Assembly: GCA_025356075.1 (NCBI GenBank)
Contig: JANXUT010000082.1
Location: 1 to 64,000 of the forward strand
Origin: Pseudomonadota bacterium
Lineage (GTDB): Bacteria; Pseudomonadota; Gammaproteobacteria; Steroidobacterales; Steroidobacteraceae
DNA: 64,000 nt
Reading direction: 5' to 3'
Of this stretch, positions 25,778 to 34,544 are shown one piece after another. The position numbers were made by a program, and so were the translations under genes. The number at the start of each line of letters is the position of its first letter. Position 1 is the first letter of the stretch. The notes beneath the pieces were generated by a model. The model was not told the origin of the DNA and did no database searches. It was given only the letters and a program-made list of their open reading frames with translations.

Positions 25778-26613
25778 GCGCCGCGCGCGTGACGAAAGCC
25801 ACGCCGCCGCGCGACGGCGCGTTCATCGCCGGCGCCTCGATCGCCGCGCTCCTCCTCCTCGCGGTCGCCGCGAACATGCTCGGCGCGTTCGACCCAGGTC
25901 TCGCGCTCAACGTCGATGCGCGCTTCCTCGCCCCGGGCGCCCGGCACTTCCTCGGCACCGATGCGCTCGGCCGGGACGTGGCCGCGATGATCGCCGCCGG
26001 CGCGACCGCATCGCTCGGCGTTGCGCTGTGCGCCGTCGCCGTCGGGCTCCTCGGCGGCGTGCCGCTCGGGCTCATCGCGGCCGCGCGTGGCGGGCTCGCC
26101 GACGAGGGCGTCGCGCGGCTCAACGACGTGCTGTTCGCGCTCCCGCCGCTCCTGCTCGCGGTGCTGCTCGCCGCGACGCTCGGGCCCGGGGCGCTGACCG
26201 CGATCCTCGCGCTTGGCCTTTTCAACATCCCGGTATTCGCGCGCATCACGCGCGCGAGCGCGCGCACGCTGCTCACGCGCGACTTCGTCAATGCGGCGCG
26301 GGTCGCGGGCAAGGGCCCGCTCGCGATCGGCTTCCAGCACCTCCTGCCCAACTTGAGCGGCCTCCTCATCGCGCAGGCGACGATCCAGATCGCGCTCGGC
26401 ATCGCGGCGGAGGCAGGTCTTTCCTACGTCGGGCTCGGCGCCCAGCCGCCGGCGCCAAGCTGGGGCCGGATGCTGCACGACGCCCAGACCCTGACCGCGA
26501 TCGCGCCGTGGCTCGCCTGGTTCCCGGGAATTGCGCTCGCGGGCAGCGTGCTCGGCTTGAGCGTGCTCGGCGACAGGCTGCGCGAGCGGCTCGACCCCCG
26601 GGCGAGGCGCTGA
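25774..26613 (+). CDS. Peptide ABC importer permease, DppC/OppC type
   Basis: 279 residues from GTG 25774. The N-terminus has one membrane helix followed by HFLGTDALGRDVAAMIAAGA, characteristic of DppC/OppC subunits. The EAA-like cytoplasmic loop is AARVAGKGPLAIGFQHLLPN, and the C-terminal SYVGLGAQPPAPSWGRMLHD is typical of peptide permeases. It would pair with the permease half of the upstream fusion protein in the inner membrane. Confidence 0.92.
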   Translation: MSAARVTKATPPRDGAFIAGASIAALLLLAVAANMLGAFDPGLALNVDARFLAPGARHFLGTDALGRDVAAMIAAGATASLGVALCAVAVGLLGGVPLGLIAAARGGLADEGVARLNDVLFALPPLLLAVLLAATLGPGALTAILALGLFNIPVFARITRASARTLLTRDFVNAARVAGKGPLAIGFQHLLPNLSGLLIAQATIQIALGIAAEAGLSYVGLGAQPPAPSWGRMLHDAQTLTAIAPWLAWFPGIALAGSVLGLSVLGDRLRERLDPRARR

Positions 26614-26615
26614 CG

Positions 26616-28232
26616 GTGGCGCTCCTTACGGTCCGCGATCTGTCGGTCGAGATAGGCGGCGTGCGCGTACTCGATGGGATTTCCTTCGAGCTCGCGGCCG
26701 GCGAGGTCCTCGGGCTCGTCGGCGAATCCGGCTCCGGGAAATCGCTGACCGCCCTGGCGCTCAGCCGCCTGCTGCCCCCGGGCGCGACCAGCACGGGCGA
26801 GGTGCGGCTCGAGGATCGCGACCTCGGCACGCTGTCCGAGCGCGAGCTCTGCGGCGTCCGCGGTCGCGGCATCGGCATGGTGTTCCAGGAGCCGGCGACG
26901 GCGCTGAATCCGCTCCTTCGCATCGGCGCGCAGGTCGCCGAGACCGTGCGGGCGCACCGGCGCGTCTCGCGGCGCGATGCGCTGCTCGCCGCCGCGGGCG
27001 CGCTCGCGCGGGTCGGCCTCGATCCCGGCAGCATTCCCGGGGAACGCTTCCCGCACGAGCTCTCCGGCGGCCAGCGGCAGCGCGTCGCGCTCGCGCTCGC
27101 GACCGTGCTTGCGCCGCGCGTGCTCATCGCCGATGAGCCGACGACCGCGCTTGATGTCGCAACCCAGGCGCAGATCCTCGCGCTCCTCAAGACCCTCGCG
27201 GCGACCGAGGGCATGGCGATCCTCCTGATCAGCCACGACCTTGCCGTGGTCGGTCAGTTCGCCGACCGGCTCGCGATCCTGAACGGCGGGCGCATCGTCG
27301 AAACGGGCCCGACGCGCGCCGTGCTCGGCGCCCCGGCCGACGGCTACACCAGGCGGCTTAAGCGCGACTTCGGGCTCGGCGGCGTGACGCTCGCGCCCGG
27401 CCCGGGCGCGCCGCGTCCGCTCCTCCTCGCGCAGGACCTCGTGCGCGAGTATCCCGGTGCGCGCACCGGGCTCCTCGGCCGGCGCCTGCCGAAGCGAGCC
27501 ATCGACGGCGTCAGCCTCACGCTCGCCGAGGGCGAGCGCGTGGGGCTCGTGGGTGAATCCGGCAGCGGCAAGTCGACGCTGGTGCGCCTGCTGCTCGCGC
27601 TCGATGCGCCAAGCGCCGGCAGCCTCGAGCTTGACGGTCGGCGCTTCGCCGCGCGCGGCGCGGCGCCGGCACGGAGCCAGCGCCGGCTCGTGCAGGCCGT
27701 GTTCCAGGATCCGTTCGGGAGCCTGAACCCGCGCTTCACCGTCAGGCGCATCATCGCCGAGCCACTCGGTCTCCTCGAGGCGCCGCTCGCACCGGCCGAG
27801 CAGGCGCGGCGCGTCGGCCGCGCGCTCGCGGATGTCGGCCTCGGCGCGGACGCCCTCGCGCGCTACCCGCACGAGTTCTCGGGTGGGGAGCGCCAGCGGA
27901 TCGCGCTCGCGCGCGCACTCGTCATCGAACCGAAGCTGCTGATCCTCGACGAGGCGGTCTCGGGGCTCGACGCCTCGCTCCGCTCGCAGATCCTCGAGCT
28001 CCTCGCGGGCTTGAACGCGAGCCGCGGGCTCGGCTACCTGATCGTCTCGCACGACCTAGGGGTCGTGCGCGCCACCACCGAGCGGCTCCTCGTCATGCAT
28101 GCGGGGCGGATCGTCGAGGCAGGTCCCACAGCCGAGGTGCTAGGCGCACCCCGCCACCCGTACACTCAAGCGCTGATCGCCGCGACCCCGGACCTCGGGC
28201 GGATCGCGGGCGTGTCACCGACCGGAGCGTGA
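26616..28232 (+). CDS. Peptide ABC importer double ATPase (DppD-DppF fusion)
   Basis: 538 residues from GTG 26616 with GAGG eight bases upstream. Two complete ABC domains are present: Walker A GESGSGKS at 36-43 and 313-320, signature LSGGQ at 149-153 and FSGGE at 421-425, with VLIADEPTTALD and LLILDEAVSGLD as Walker B. Such double ATPases are known in GsiA and YejF. It completes an importer coded by three genes instead of five. The ATG of the downstream aldehyde dehydrogenase is five bases after the stop. Confidence 0.93.
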   Translation: MALLTVRDLSVEIGGVRVLDGISFELAAGEVLGLVGESGSGKSLTALALSRLLPPGATSTGEVRLEDRDLGTLSERELCGVRGRGIGMVFQEPATALNPLLRIGAQVAETVRAHRRVSRRDALLAAAGALARVGLDPGSIPGERFPHELSGGQRQRVALALATVLAPRVLIADEPTTALDVATQAQILALLKTLAATEGMAILLISHDLAVVGQFADRLAILNGGRIVETGPTRAVLGAPADGYTRRLKRDFGLGGVTLAPGPGAPRPLLLAQDLVREYPGARTGLLGRRLPKRAIDGVSLTLAEGERVGLVGESGSGKSTLVRLLLALDAPSAGSLELDGRRFAARGAAPARSQRRLVQAVFQDPFGSLNPRFTVRRIIAEPLGLLEAPLAPAEQARRVGRALADVGLGADALARYPHEFSGGERQRIALARALVIEPKLLILDEAVSGLDASLRSQILELLAGLNASRGLGYLIVSHDLGVVRATTERLLVMHAGRIVEAGPTAEVLGAPRHPYTQALIAATPDLGRIAGVSPTGA

Positions 28233-28236
28233 GCCG

Positions 28237-29688
28237 ATGAGCCTACCGTTTGCCGCTGAACTCCTGCTGATCGGCGGCGACTGGCGCGCGGCCGAAGCGG
28301 GCGAGACACTGCCCGTCGAGGACCCCTCGACCGGGGCGGAAATCGGCCGCATCGCGCGCGGCAGGTCCGCCGATGTCGATGCGGCGGTCGCCGCGGCGCG
28401 CGGCGCGCTCGGCGGCGCGTGGGGCGGGCTCGCCGCGTTCGAGCGCGGCCGGCTGCTCGCGCTGCTCGGCCACGCGGTACGCGAGCGTGCCGATGCGCTC
28501 GCCGCGCTCGAGGTGATGGATGTCGGCAAGCCGCTCACGCAGGCACGTGCCGATGCGATCGCGCTCGCCCGCTACCTCGAGTTCTACGCCGGCGCCGCCG
28601 ACAAGCTGCACGGCAGCACCATCCCGTTCCTCGGCGACTACACCGTCTATACGCTGAGGGAGCCGCACGGGGTCACGGCCCACATCATCCCGTGGAACTA
28701 CCCGATGCAGATCATCGGCCGATCGGTCGGCGCCGCGCTCGCCGCCGGCAACGCCGCCGTCATCAAGCCGGCCGAGGAGGCCTCGCTCACGACGCTCGCG
28801 TTCGCCAGGCTCGCGACCGAGATCGGGTTCCCGGCGGGCGCGATCAACGTGCTCCCCGGGCTCGGCGAGGAGGCGGGGGCGGCGCTCGCGGCGCACGCGG
28901 GCGTCAACCACGTCTCGTTCACGGGTTCCGTCGAGGTCGGCATCGCCGTGCAGGCGGCGGCCGCGCGGCACGTGGCCCCCGTCACGCTCGAGCTCGGCGG
29001 CAAGTCGCCGCAGCTCGTATTCGATGACGCCGACATCGAGACGGCGTTGCCGGTGCTGGCGCGCGCGGGCCTTCAGAACGCAGGCCAGACGTGCTCCGCG
29101 AGCTCACGGCTCCTCGTGCAGCGCGGCGTCTACCCGCGCGTGGTCGAGGCGCTCGCGCGCACCTACCGGGGCCTCAGGGCGGGACCCGCCGCCCGCGACC
29201 TCGATCTCGGGCCCCTGATCAGCGCGCCGCAAAAGGCGCGCGTCGAGCGCTACATCGCCGCCGGCATCGCCGCCGGCGCCGCCGTGCTCGCGCGCGGCGA
29301 GATCGTCGCGGACGCACCCGCCGGCGGCCACTACGTCGCGCCCGCGCTGTTCGGGCCGCTGACCGGCGCCCACGTGCTCGCGCAGGAGGAGATCTTCGGC
29401 CCCGTCCAGGTCGTGCTGCCGTTCGACTCCGAGGAGGAAGCGATTGCGATTGCGAACGGCACGCGCTTCGGGCTCGTTGCCGGAGCCTGGACGCGCGATG
29501 CCGGGCGCCAGCATCGGCTGGCGCGGGTGCTGCGGGCCGGCCAGGTGTTCCTCAACGACTACGGCGCCGCCGGCGGCGTCGAGCTCCCCTTCGGCGGCGT
29601 CGGCTGGTCCGGCCACGGCCGCGAGAAGGGTTTCGAGGCGCTCTACGGGTTCACGACGGTCAAGACGGTCGCCGCGCGCCATCGCTAG
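28237..29688 (+). CDS. NAD(P)-dependent aldehyde dehydrogenase
   Basis: 483 residues of the ALDH superfamily. Catalytic C286 lies in NAGQTCSASSR and the general base E252 in LELGGKSPQLVF; the cofactor loop is IPWNYPMQIIGRSVGAALAAGN. A C-terminal GVELPFGGVGWSGHGREKG is present. The sequence type resembles betaine-aldehyde / aminoaldehyde dehydrogenases. It lies behind the peptide importer and before an SDR and a P1 peptidase; the exact aldehyde is unknown. Confidence 0.9.
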   Translation: MSLPFAAELLLIGGDWRAAEAGETLPVEDPSTGAEIGRIARGRSADVDAAVAAARGALGGAWGGLAAFERGRLLALLGHAVRERADALAALEVMDVGKPLTQARADAIALARYLEFYAGAADKLHGSTIPFLGDYTVYTLREPHGVTAHIIPWNYPMQIIGRSVGAALAAGNAAVIKPAEEASLTTLAFARLATEIGFPAGAINVLPGLGEEAGAALAAHAGVNHVSFTGSVEVGIAVQAAAARHVAPVTLELGGKSPQLVFDDADIETALPVLARAGLQNAGQTCSASSRLLVQRGVYPRVVEALARTYRGLRAGPAARDLDLGPLISAPQKARVERYIAAGIAAGAAVLARGEIVADAPAGGHYVAPALFGPLTGAHVLAQEEIFGPVQVVLPFDSEEEAIAIANGTRFGLVAGAWTRDAGRQHRLARVLRAGQVFLNDYGAAGGVELPFGGVGWSGHGREKGFEALYGFTTVKTVAARHR

Positions 29689-29722
29689 CAGCACTCATAG
29701 AGACCACCACGGGAGAGCGGGC

Positions 29723-30469
29723 GTGCGCTTAAATGGCAAGACGGCAATCGTGACGGGCGCGGGCTCGGGAATTGGCGCGGGAATCGCGCGGCGCTTCGTC
29801 CTGGAAGGGGCGCGCGTGCTGATCGCGGATCTCAATCTCGAGGCGGCGCAGGGCGTCGCGGCGCAGCTCGGGGCGGCGGCGTGCGCGGCGCGCGTCGACG
29901 TCGCGGATGCCGCGAGCGTCGCCGCGCTCAGCCTCGAGGCCGCCCGCACGCTTGGGCCCATCGACGTGCTCGTCAACAACGCCGGCATCGGCCACCCGCC
30001 GCAGCCGCTCGATGAGCTCGAGGAGGCCACCTTCGAGCGCATCCTCGCGATCAACGTCCGCTCGATCTACCTGACAGCGCGCGCGTTCGTGCCGGCGATG
30101 AAGGAGCGGCGCAAGGGCGCGATCCTCAACATCGCCTCGACCGCCGCGGTGAGCCCACGGCCGGGCCTCACCTGGTACAACGCCTCCAAGGGCTTCGTCG
30201 TGACCGCGACCCGCTCGATGGCGGTGGAGCTCGCGCCGTTCGGCATTCGCGTCAATGCGTTGAACCCGGTTGCGAGCGAGACGCCGCTGCTCAAGACGTT
30301 CATGGGGAACGATACGCCCGAGGTACGCGCGCGCTTCCTCGCGACGATTCCGCTCGGGCGCTTTGCGACGCCGGAGGACATGGGCCACGCGGCGACGTTC
30401 CTGTGCGCGGACGAAGCCTCGCTGGTCACTGGCGTCGCCCTCGAGGTCGACGGCGGGCGCTGCATCTGA
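29723..30469 (+). CDS. SDR family oxidoreductase
   Basis: 248 residues from GTG 29723, preceded by GGGAGAG. Classical short-chain dehydrogenase: cofactor motif TGAGSGIG at 11-18, NNAG at 85-88, catalytic S139, Y152 and K156 (YNASK). D36 after the second strand favours NAD. The C-terminal LVTGVALEVDGGRCI is standard. Many such proteins are annotated as glucose 1-dehydrogenase or FabG-like, so a substrate is not assigned. Confidence 0.9.
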   Translation: MRLNGKTAIVTGAGSGIGAGIARRFVLEGARVLIADLNLEAAQGVAAQLGAAACAARVDVADAASVAALSLEAARTLGPIDVLVNNAGIGHPPQPLDELEEATFERILAINVRSIYLTARAFVPAMKERRKGAILNIASTAAVSPRPGLTWYNASKGFVVTATRSMAVELAPFGIRVNALNPVASETPLLKTFMGNDTPEVRARFLATIPLGRFATPEDMGHAATFLCADEASLVTGVALEVDGGRCI

Positions 30470-30480
30470 AGGCCCGGCCC

Positions 30481-31485
30481 ATGCAGACGGGACCGCTCAA
30501 CCTCATCACCGACGTCGCCGGGCTTCGCGTCGGCCATGCGACCGATGAGCGCGCCGCGACGGGCGTCACGACGCTCGTGGGCGCCCACCCGCTCGTCGCC
30601 GCGGTCGACGTGCGCGGCGGCGCGCCCGGGGTGCGCGAGACCGACACCCTCGCGCCCGACACGCTCGTCGGCCACGCGCACGCGATCGTGCTCGCCGGCG
30701 GCTCGGTGTTCGGGCTCGGCGCGGCCGACGGCGTCGCGATCGCGCTCTCGGCCGAGGGCATCGGGCTCAAGCTGCACGAGCACACGCACGCGATCCCGAT
30801 CGTGCCCGCGGCGGTGCTGCACGACCTCGCCGGTGCCGGTGACAAGGCCTGGCGCGAGCCGCCCTACCGGCGCCTCGGCGTCGAGTCGCTCGCCGCGGCG
30901 GCGAGCAGGTTCGCGCTTGGCGCGGTGGGAGCCGGGCGCGGTGCGCGCGCAGGGCTGGTGCCCGGGGGCGTCGGCTCCGCCTCGCTCGAGCTTGGGCCCG
31001 ACCTCACCGTCGGCGCGCTCGTCGCGGTCAATTCGATCGGCAGCGTCTACATGCCGGACGGGCGGACGTTCTGGTCGTGGCCGTTCGAGATAGAGGGTGA
31101 GTTCGGCGGCGCACGCCCGGCGCCGGACTTGAGCGCGATCGACCCGGCGCCGGCCGACTCGCGGCTCGCGCTGATCGGCGGTCCGCTCCCCGGCAGCAGT
31201 ACGGTGATCGGCATCGTCGCGACCTCCGCCGCCCTCACGCGCGCCGAATGCCGGCGCCTCGCGATGATGGCGCACGATGGCATCGCGCGCGCGGTCAGGC
31301 CCGCGCACACGCCCTTCGATGGCGATGTGATCTTCGCCGTCGCGACCGGCCTCGCCGGCCCGCTGCCGGCGGAGGGGCGCGCGAACGTGCTCGCGCGCCT
31401 CGGCTCCGCCGCCGCCGACTGCATGGCGCGCGCGATCGCGCGCGGCGTCTTCGAGGCCCGCCCGCGGGCATCACCGGCGGTCTGA
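30481..31485 (+). CDS. P1 (S58) family N-terminal-nucleophile peptidase, DmpA/BapA-like
   Basis: 334 residues. Start region DVAGLRVGHATDERAATGVT and the GGAPGVRETDTL block mark the DmpA/BapA/NylC family. These proteins cleave themselves to expose a Ser or Thr nucleophile; here the likely site is N184-S185 in VGALVAVNSIGS. Known members remove N-terminal D- or beta-amino acids from peptides or hydrolyse nylon oligomers. No signal peptide is seen, so it is probably cytoplasmic and would act on peptides brought in by the adjacent importer. Confidence 0.88.
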   Translation: MQTGPLNLITDVAGLRVGHATDERAATGVTTLVGAHPLVAAVDVRGGAPGVRETDTLAPDTLVGHAHAIVLAGGSVFGLGAADGVAIALSAEGIGLKLHEHTHAIPIVPAAVLHDLAGAGDKAWREPPYRRLGVESLAAAASRFALGAVGAGRGARAGLVPGGVGSASLELGPDLTVGALVAVNSIGSVYMPDGRTFWSWPFEIEGEFGGARPAPDLSAIDPAPADSRLALIGGPLPGSSTVIGIVATSAALTRAECRRLAMMAHDGIARAVRPAHTPFDGDVIFAVATGLAGPLPAEGRANVLARLGSAAADCMARAIARGVFEARPRASPAV

Positions 31486-31486
31486 G

Positions 31487-31518
31487 CCGCCGCAGGGCCC
31501 TGTGGGGGGATGCGGCGG
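31487..31518 (+). terminator. Hairpin after the P1 peptidase gene
   Basis: CCGCCGCA and TGCGGCGG form a perfect 8-bp stem around a 16-nt loop, two bases after the stop codon. No T-run follows. It probably marks the end of the importer/peptidase transcript. The rest of the 180-base gap up to 31667 shows only a Shine-Dalgarno. Confidence 0.45.
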
Positions 31519-31667
31519 TGCAACGAACCTGTCTCGACGGCCACGACACGCCCGGAACTTGCCGGTCGCATTGGCGTCGTACTGTCTCCAGCTGACGACG
31601 CTTTTTGACGGCACGGGCTATGCCCCGTACCGTCGGCTCGCCAATCACCGGCCAGGGGAATATCAGC

Positions 31668-32192
31668 ATGTCATTCTTCAAGGACACGGGCACCGCACCG
31701 AACCAGTCACCGCCGCCGCGCAGCGTCGCACCGCCCGCCGAGCGGCCGCCCGCCGCGACGCCCATCACCGACGCGCCACGTCGCCAGCCCGAGCGCGTCG
31801 AGACCCGCGCCGAACCGCGCGCTGATGCGAAGGAATCCTTCATCGCCGCCGACCTCACCATCGATGGCAAGATCGACGGCGTCGGTAACGTGCGCATCGC
31901 CGGTCGGTTCAAGGGCGACGTCAACGTCTCCGGCAACCTGACCCTCGATGCCGGTGCCCACCTCACCGGTCAGGTCAAGGCACGCCACGTGATCGTGAGC
32001 GGCGAGCTGCACGGCAACATTGAAAGCGCCCAGCGCGTCGAGCTGCTCGAGTCCGCCGTGCTCGTCGGCGATCTCAAGGCGGGCTCACTCACCGTCGCAG
32101 CGGGGTCGCGCATGCGCGGCCAGGCCGAGTTCGGCTGGGATGAGAAGTCGGATGCGCGCAGCGAGTCGATCAAGGCCCACGGCCCGGCATGA
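31668..32192 (+). CDS. Bactofilin family cytoskeletal protein
   Basis: 174 residues from ATG 31668 with AGGGGA about seven bases upstream. A proline-rich disordered N-terminus (about 1-55) precedes a bactofilin right-handed beta-helix (about 58-155): FIAADLTIDGKIDGVGNVRI, GRFKGDVNVSGNLTLDAGA, KARHVIVSGELHGNIESAQ. Bactofilins polymerise without nucleotide and position cell-wall or envelope enzymes. It overlaps the next gene by ATGA. Confidence 0.9.
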   Translation: MSFFKDTGTAPNQSPPPRSVAPPAERPPAATPITDAPRRQPERVETRAEPRADAKESFIAADLTIDGKIDGVGNVRIAGRFKGDVNVSGNLTLDAGAHLTGQVKARHVIVSGELHGNIESAQRVELLESAVLVGDLKAGSLTVAAGSRMRGQAEFGWDEKSDARSESIKAHGPA

Positions 32193-32656
32193 GCGCGCCG
32201 CGCGCCTCGCCCGCGGGCAAGACGCGAGCGTGCCCGCACTGCAAGGCGACGATCCTCGAAAGCGCCAGCGTCTGCCCGGCGTGCCGGCACTACCTTAGGT
32301 TCGACGCCTCCGCGCAGCCGGCGGTGTCGCCGAGCGTGCCGGCGTTTCGGGTCGAGGGCGTGATCCAGAACCCGGAAAACGTGCGCCACTGGGAGTACGC
32401 GGTCGTCGTCTCGATTCGCAACGACGCCGGGGAAGAGCTCAGGCGCCAGGTCGTCAGCGTCGGCGCGCTCGAGCCGCTCGAGCGGCGCGCGTTCAGCGTT
32501 TCGGTCGAGGTCTTCGGGGCCACCGATCTCGGTGGCCAGACACCGGCCGCCGTGGCTGGTACGCCCCCCGCGCCACGCGGCTCGACGCCCGCCGCGTCCG
32601 GGACCGGCCCCCGGCCTAGCGGCCCTTCGCGGCCGGGCGGCGGCTCGCGATCGTGA
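32189..32656 (+). CDS. Zinc-ribbon protein of unknown function
   Basis: 155 residues. An N-terminal zinc ribbon is formed by C15, C18, C29 and C32 (CPHCKATILE ... CPAC). The middle (about 50-115; FRVEGVIQNPENVRHWEYAVVV) looks like a beta-rich domain, and the last 35 residues are Pro/Gly/Ser-rich. No signal peptide is seen. It is coupled to the bactofilin gene by ATGA, suggesting a joint role, but I do not recognise a specific family. The 3' end overlaps convergent tag by 41 bases. Confidence 0.8.
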   Translation: MSAPRASPAGKTRACPHCKATILESASVCPACRHYLRFDASAQPAVSPSVPAFRVEGVIQNPENVRHWEYAVVVSIRNDAGEELRRQVVSVGALEPLERRAFSVSVEVFGATDLGGQTPAAVAGTPPAPRGSTPAASGTGPRPSGPSRPGGGSRS

Positions 32657-33242
32657 AGCAGCGCGCCTGGTGGTCGTCGACGATGCCGACCGCCTGCATG
32701 AACGCGTAGCAGATCGTCGAGCCCACGAACTTGAAGCCGCGGCGCTTCAAGTCCCGACTCATCGCATCGCTCTCCGGCGTCGCGGGCGCGAGGTCGCCGA
32801 GATAGCGCGGCCGGCGCCGCCGGCCGGTCGGCGCAAAACCAAAGAGATAGTCGGCGAAGGAGCCGCGCTCCTCGCGTAGCGTGAGGTACGCGCGCGCGTT
32901 CAGCACGACCGACTCTATCTTGAGGCGGTTGCGGACGATGCCGGGGTCGTGCATCAGGCGCGCGCGGCGGGCGGCGCTGAACCTGATCAGCTTCTCGGGA
33001 TCGAAGTTCGCGAACGCGTGCCGGTAGCCCTCGCGTTTCCGAAGCACGGTGATCCAGCTCAAGCCCGCCTGGGCACCCTCCAGGCACAGCATCTCGAGGA
33101 GGCGCTCATCGTCCTTCAAGGGCACGCCCCACTCGCTGTCGTGGTAGCGGACGTAGAGAGGATCGACCCCGCACCACGCGCACCGCCACTTGCCGTCCGC
33201 GTGGCGCAGGGCGCCGCGCCTGGTCAGCGCCGTCGCATTCAT
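32616..33242 (-). CDS. tag: DNA-3-methyladenine glycosylase I
   Basis: 208 residues. Tag signature regions are RCAWCGVDPLYVRYHDSEWG at the N-terminus (with zinc-ligand cysteine), LCLEGAQAGLSWITVLRKRE, and RRGFKFVGSTICYAFMQAVG. It excises 3-methyladenine from alkylated DNA in base-excision repair. The C-terminal zinc ligands are expected around VDDHQARCF. It is transcribed convergently with the zinc-ribbon gene and tandem with the oxidoreductase upstream, 12 bases away. Confidence 0.94.
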   Translation of the reverse strand: MNATALTRRGALRHADGKWRCAWCGVDPLYVRYHDSEWGVPLKDDERLLEMLCLEGAQAGLSWITVLRKREGYRHAFANFDPEKLIRFSAARRARLMHDPGIVRNRLKIESVVLNARAYLTLREERGSFADYLFGFAPTGRRRRPRYLGDLAPATPESDAMSRDLKRRGFKFVGSTICYAFMQAVGIVDDHQARCFTIASRRPAAKGR

Positions 33243-33254
33243 GTCGATCTGCGC

Positions 33255-34544
33255 TTAAAGCCCAAGCGCATCGCGGACCCGGTAGCCGAGGATCGCCGCC
33301 GGCAGGAACCACGGGCGCCCGCTGTAGAACGGCCGCGTCGGGAACTTGAGTCCATCGAGCGCCGTCTCGCCCTCGGCAGCGCCGAGCATCTGAAGGCCCA
33401 CGCGCCTGCCGTAGTAGGTCGCAAGCGGCACACCCTGCCCGCAATAGCCAAGGCAGTGGAAGAGGCCCGCGTTGCCCCCTAAGTGCGGCAGCGTGTCGAA
33501 GGTGTAGGCGACGAAGCCCATCCACGCGCGGCTGATGCGGACCGCGCTCAGCTCCGGGAAGAGCTCGACCAGCATCGCCTTCAGGCGCGGCACGCAGCGG
33601 GTCGTGTCGGTCTCGGCGGCTGACGCTCGCCCACCGAACACGACGCGCCGGCCATCGGGCGAGGGCCGCACGTACATGACGACGTGGCGCGTGTCGACGA
33701 GGTTGCGGCCGTGCGGCAGTAGCCGCGCGACGAGCGCGGGGTCCAAGGGTTCCGTCGCGATGATGTAGCTGCCGATCGGGATCACGCGGCGCTGGTGCCA
33801 CGGCGACAGTGGGCCCGTGTAGCCGTTGGTCGCGAGCAGCACCTGCCGCGCGCGGACGGTGCGTTCCGCCGTGTGGACGAGGAAGCCGCCGCCGTCGCGC
33901 TCGAGCGCCAGCACGTTGCAACCGCCCTTGACGATGGCGCCGGCCGTCGCGGCGCGGTCGTACATCGCCCTCAGCAGCCGTAGCGGCTGCAGCGCCGCAT
34001 CCTCCGGATACACGCAGCCACCCTTGTAGAGTCGGCTGCCGGTCTCGGTCGCGAGCAATGCCGGCGGCACGACACGGATCGGCACCTCGAAGCCCGGCGG
34101 CTGCGCATCGACGGCGCGCTTCAGGCGCTCGAAGTCGCGCCGCGTGTGCGCGCCGTAAAAGCAGCCGACGTCGCGCCAGTCGCAGTCGACGCCGGGCTCC
34201 GCGGCGAGGCGCCTGAGCTCCGCGATCGCCTCGAAGCCCTCGCGGTAGAGCCGTGTCGCCGTCGCCGCGCCGAAGCGACGGCCGAGCGCGGCGAGTTCGG
34301 GCTTGAGGCTGAAGGCGACCTGGCCGCCGTTCCGCGAGGAGCAACCGCCGCCGATGGGGCCCGCATCGAGCACGAGCGTGCTCCTGCCCGCGAGGGCGGT
34401 TTCGCGCGCCGCCGCGAGGCCCGTGTAGCCCGCGCCAACCACGAGCACGTCGACGGCGGCCGGCAGCGGCGCGCCGGAACCGGCCGGGTACGGGAGGTCC
34501 TCGCACCACAGCGGAGTCGCCGCGAAGTCGGCCGCGAGGCTCAC
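33255..34544 (-). CDS. FAD-dependent amine oxidoreductase (PuuB/OrdL-like)
   Basis: 429 residues from GTG 34544, chosen because it overlaps the upstream stop by GTGA like many pairs here; an ATG at 34592 is the alternative. The FAD motif is VLVVGAGYTGLAAARETALAG, followed by GGGCSSRNGGQV typical of gamma-glutamylputrescine oxidase and relatives, and GLFHCLGYCGQGVPLATYYG at the C-terminal FAD site. The family oxidises amines to aldehydes. The aldehyde dehydrogenase encoded immediately upstream could take the product. Confidence 0.87.
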   Translation of the reverse strand: MSLAADFAATPLWCEDLPYPAGSGAPLPAAVDVLVVGAGYTGLAAARETALAGRSTLVLDAGPIGGGCSSRNGGQVAFSLKPELAALGRRFGAATATRLYREGFEAIAELRRLAAEPGVDCDWRDVGCFYGAHTRRDFERLKRAVDAQPPGFEVPIRVVPPALLATETGSRLYKGGCVYPEDAALQPLRLLRAMYDRAATAGAIVKGGCNVLALERDGGGFLVHTAERTVRARQVLLATNGYTGPLSPWHQRRVIPIGSYIIATEPLDPALVARLLPHGRNLVDTRHVVMYVRPSPDGRRVVFGGRASAAETDTTRCVPRLKAMLVELFPELSAVRISRAWMGFVAYTFDTLPHLGGNAGLFHCLGYCGQGVPLATYYGRRVGLQMLGAAEGETALDGLKFPTRPFYSGRPWFLPAAILGYRVRDALGL

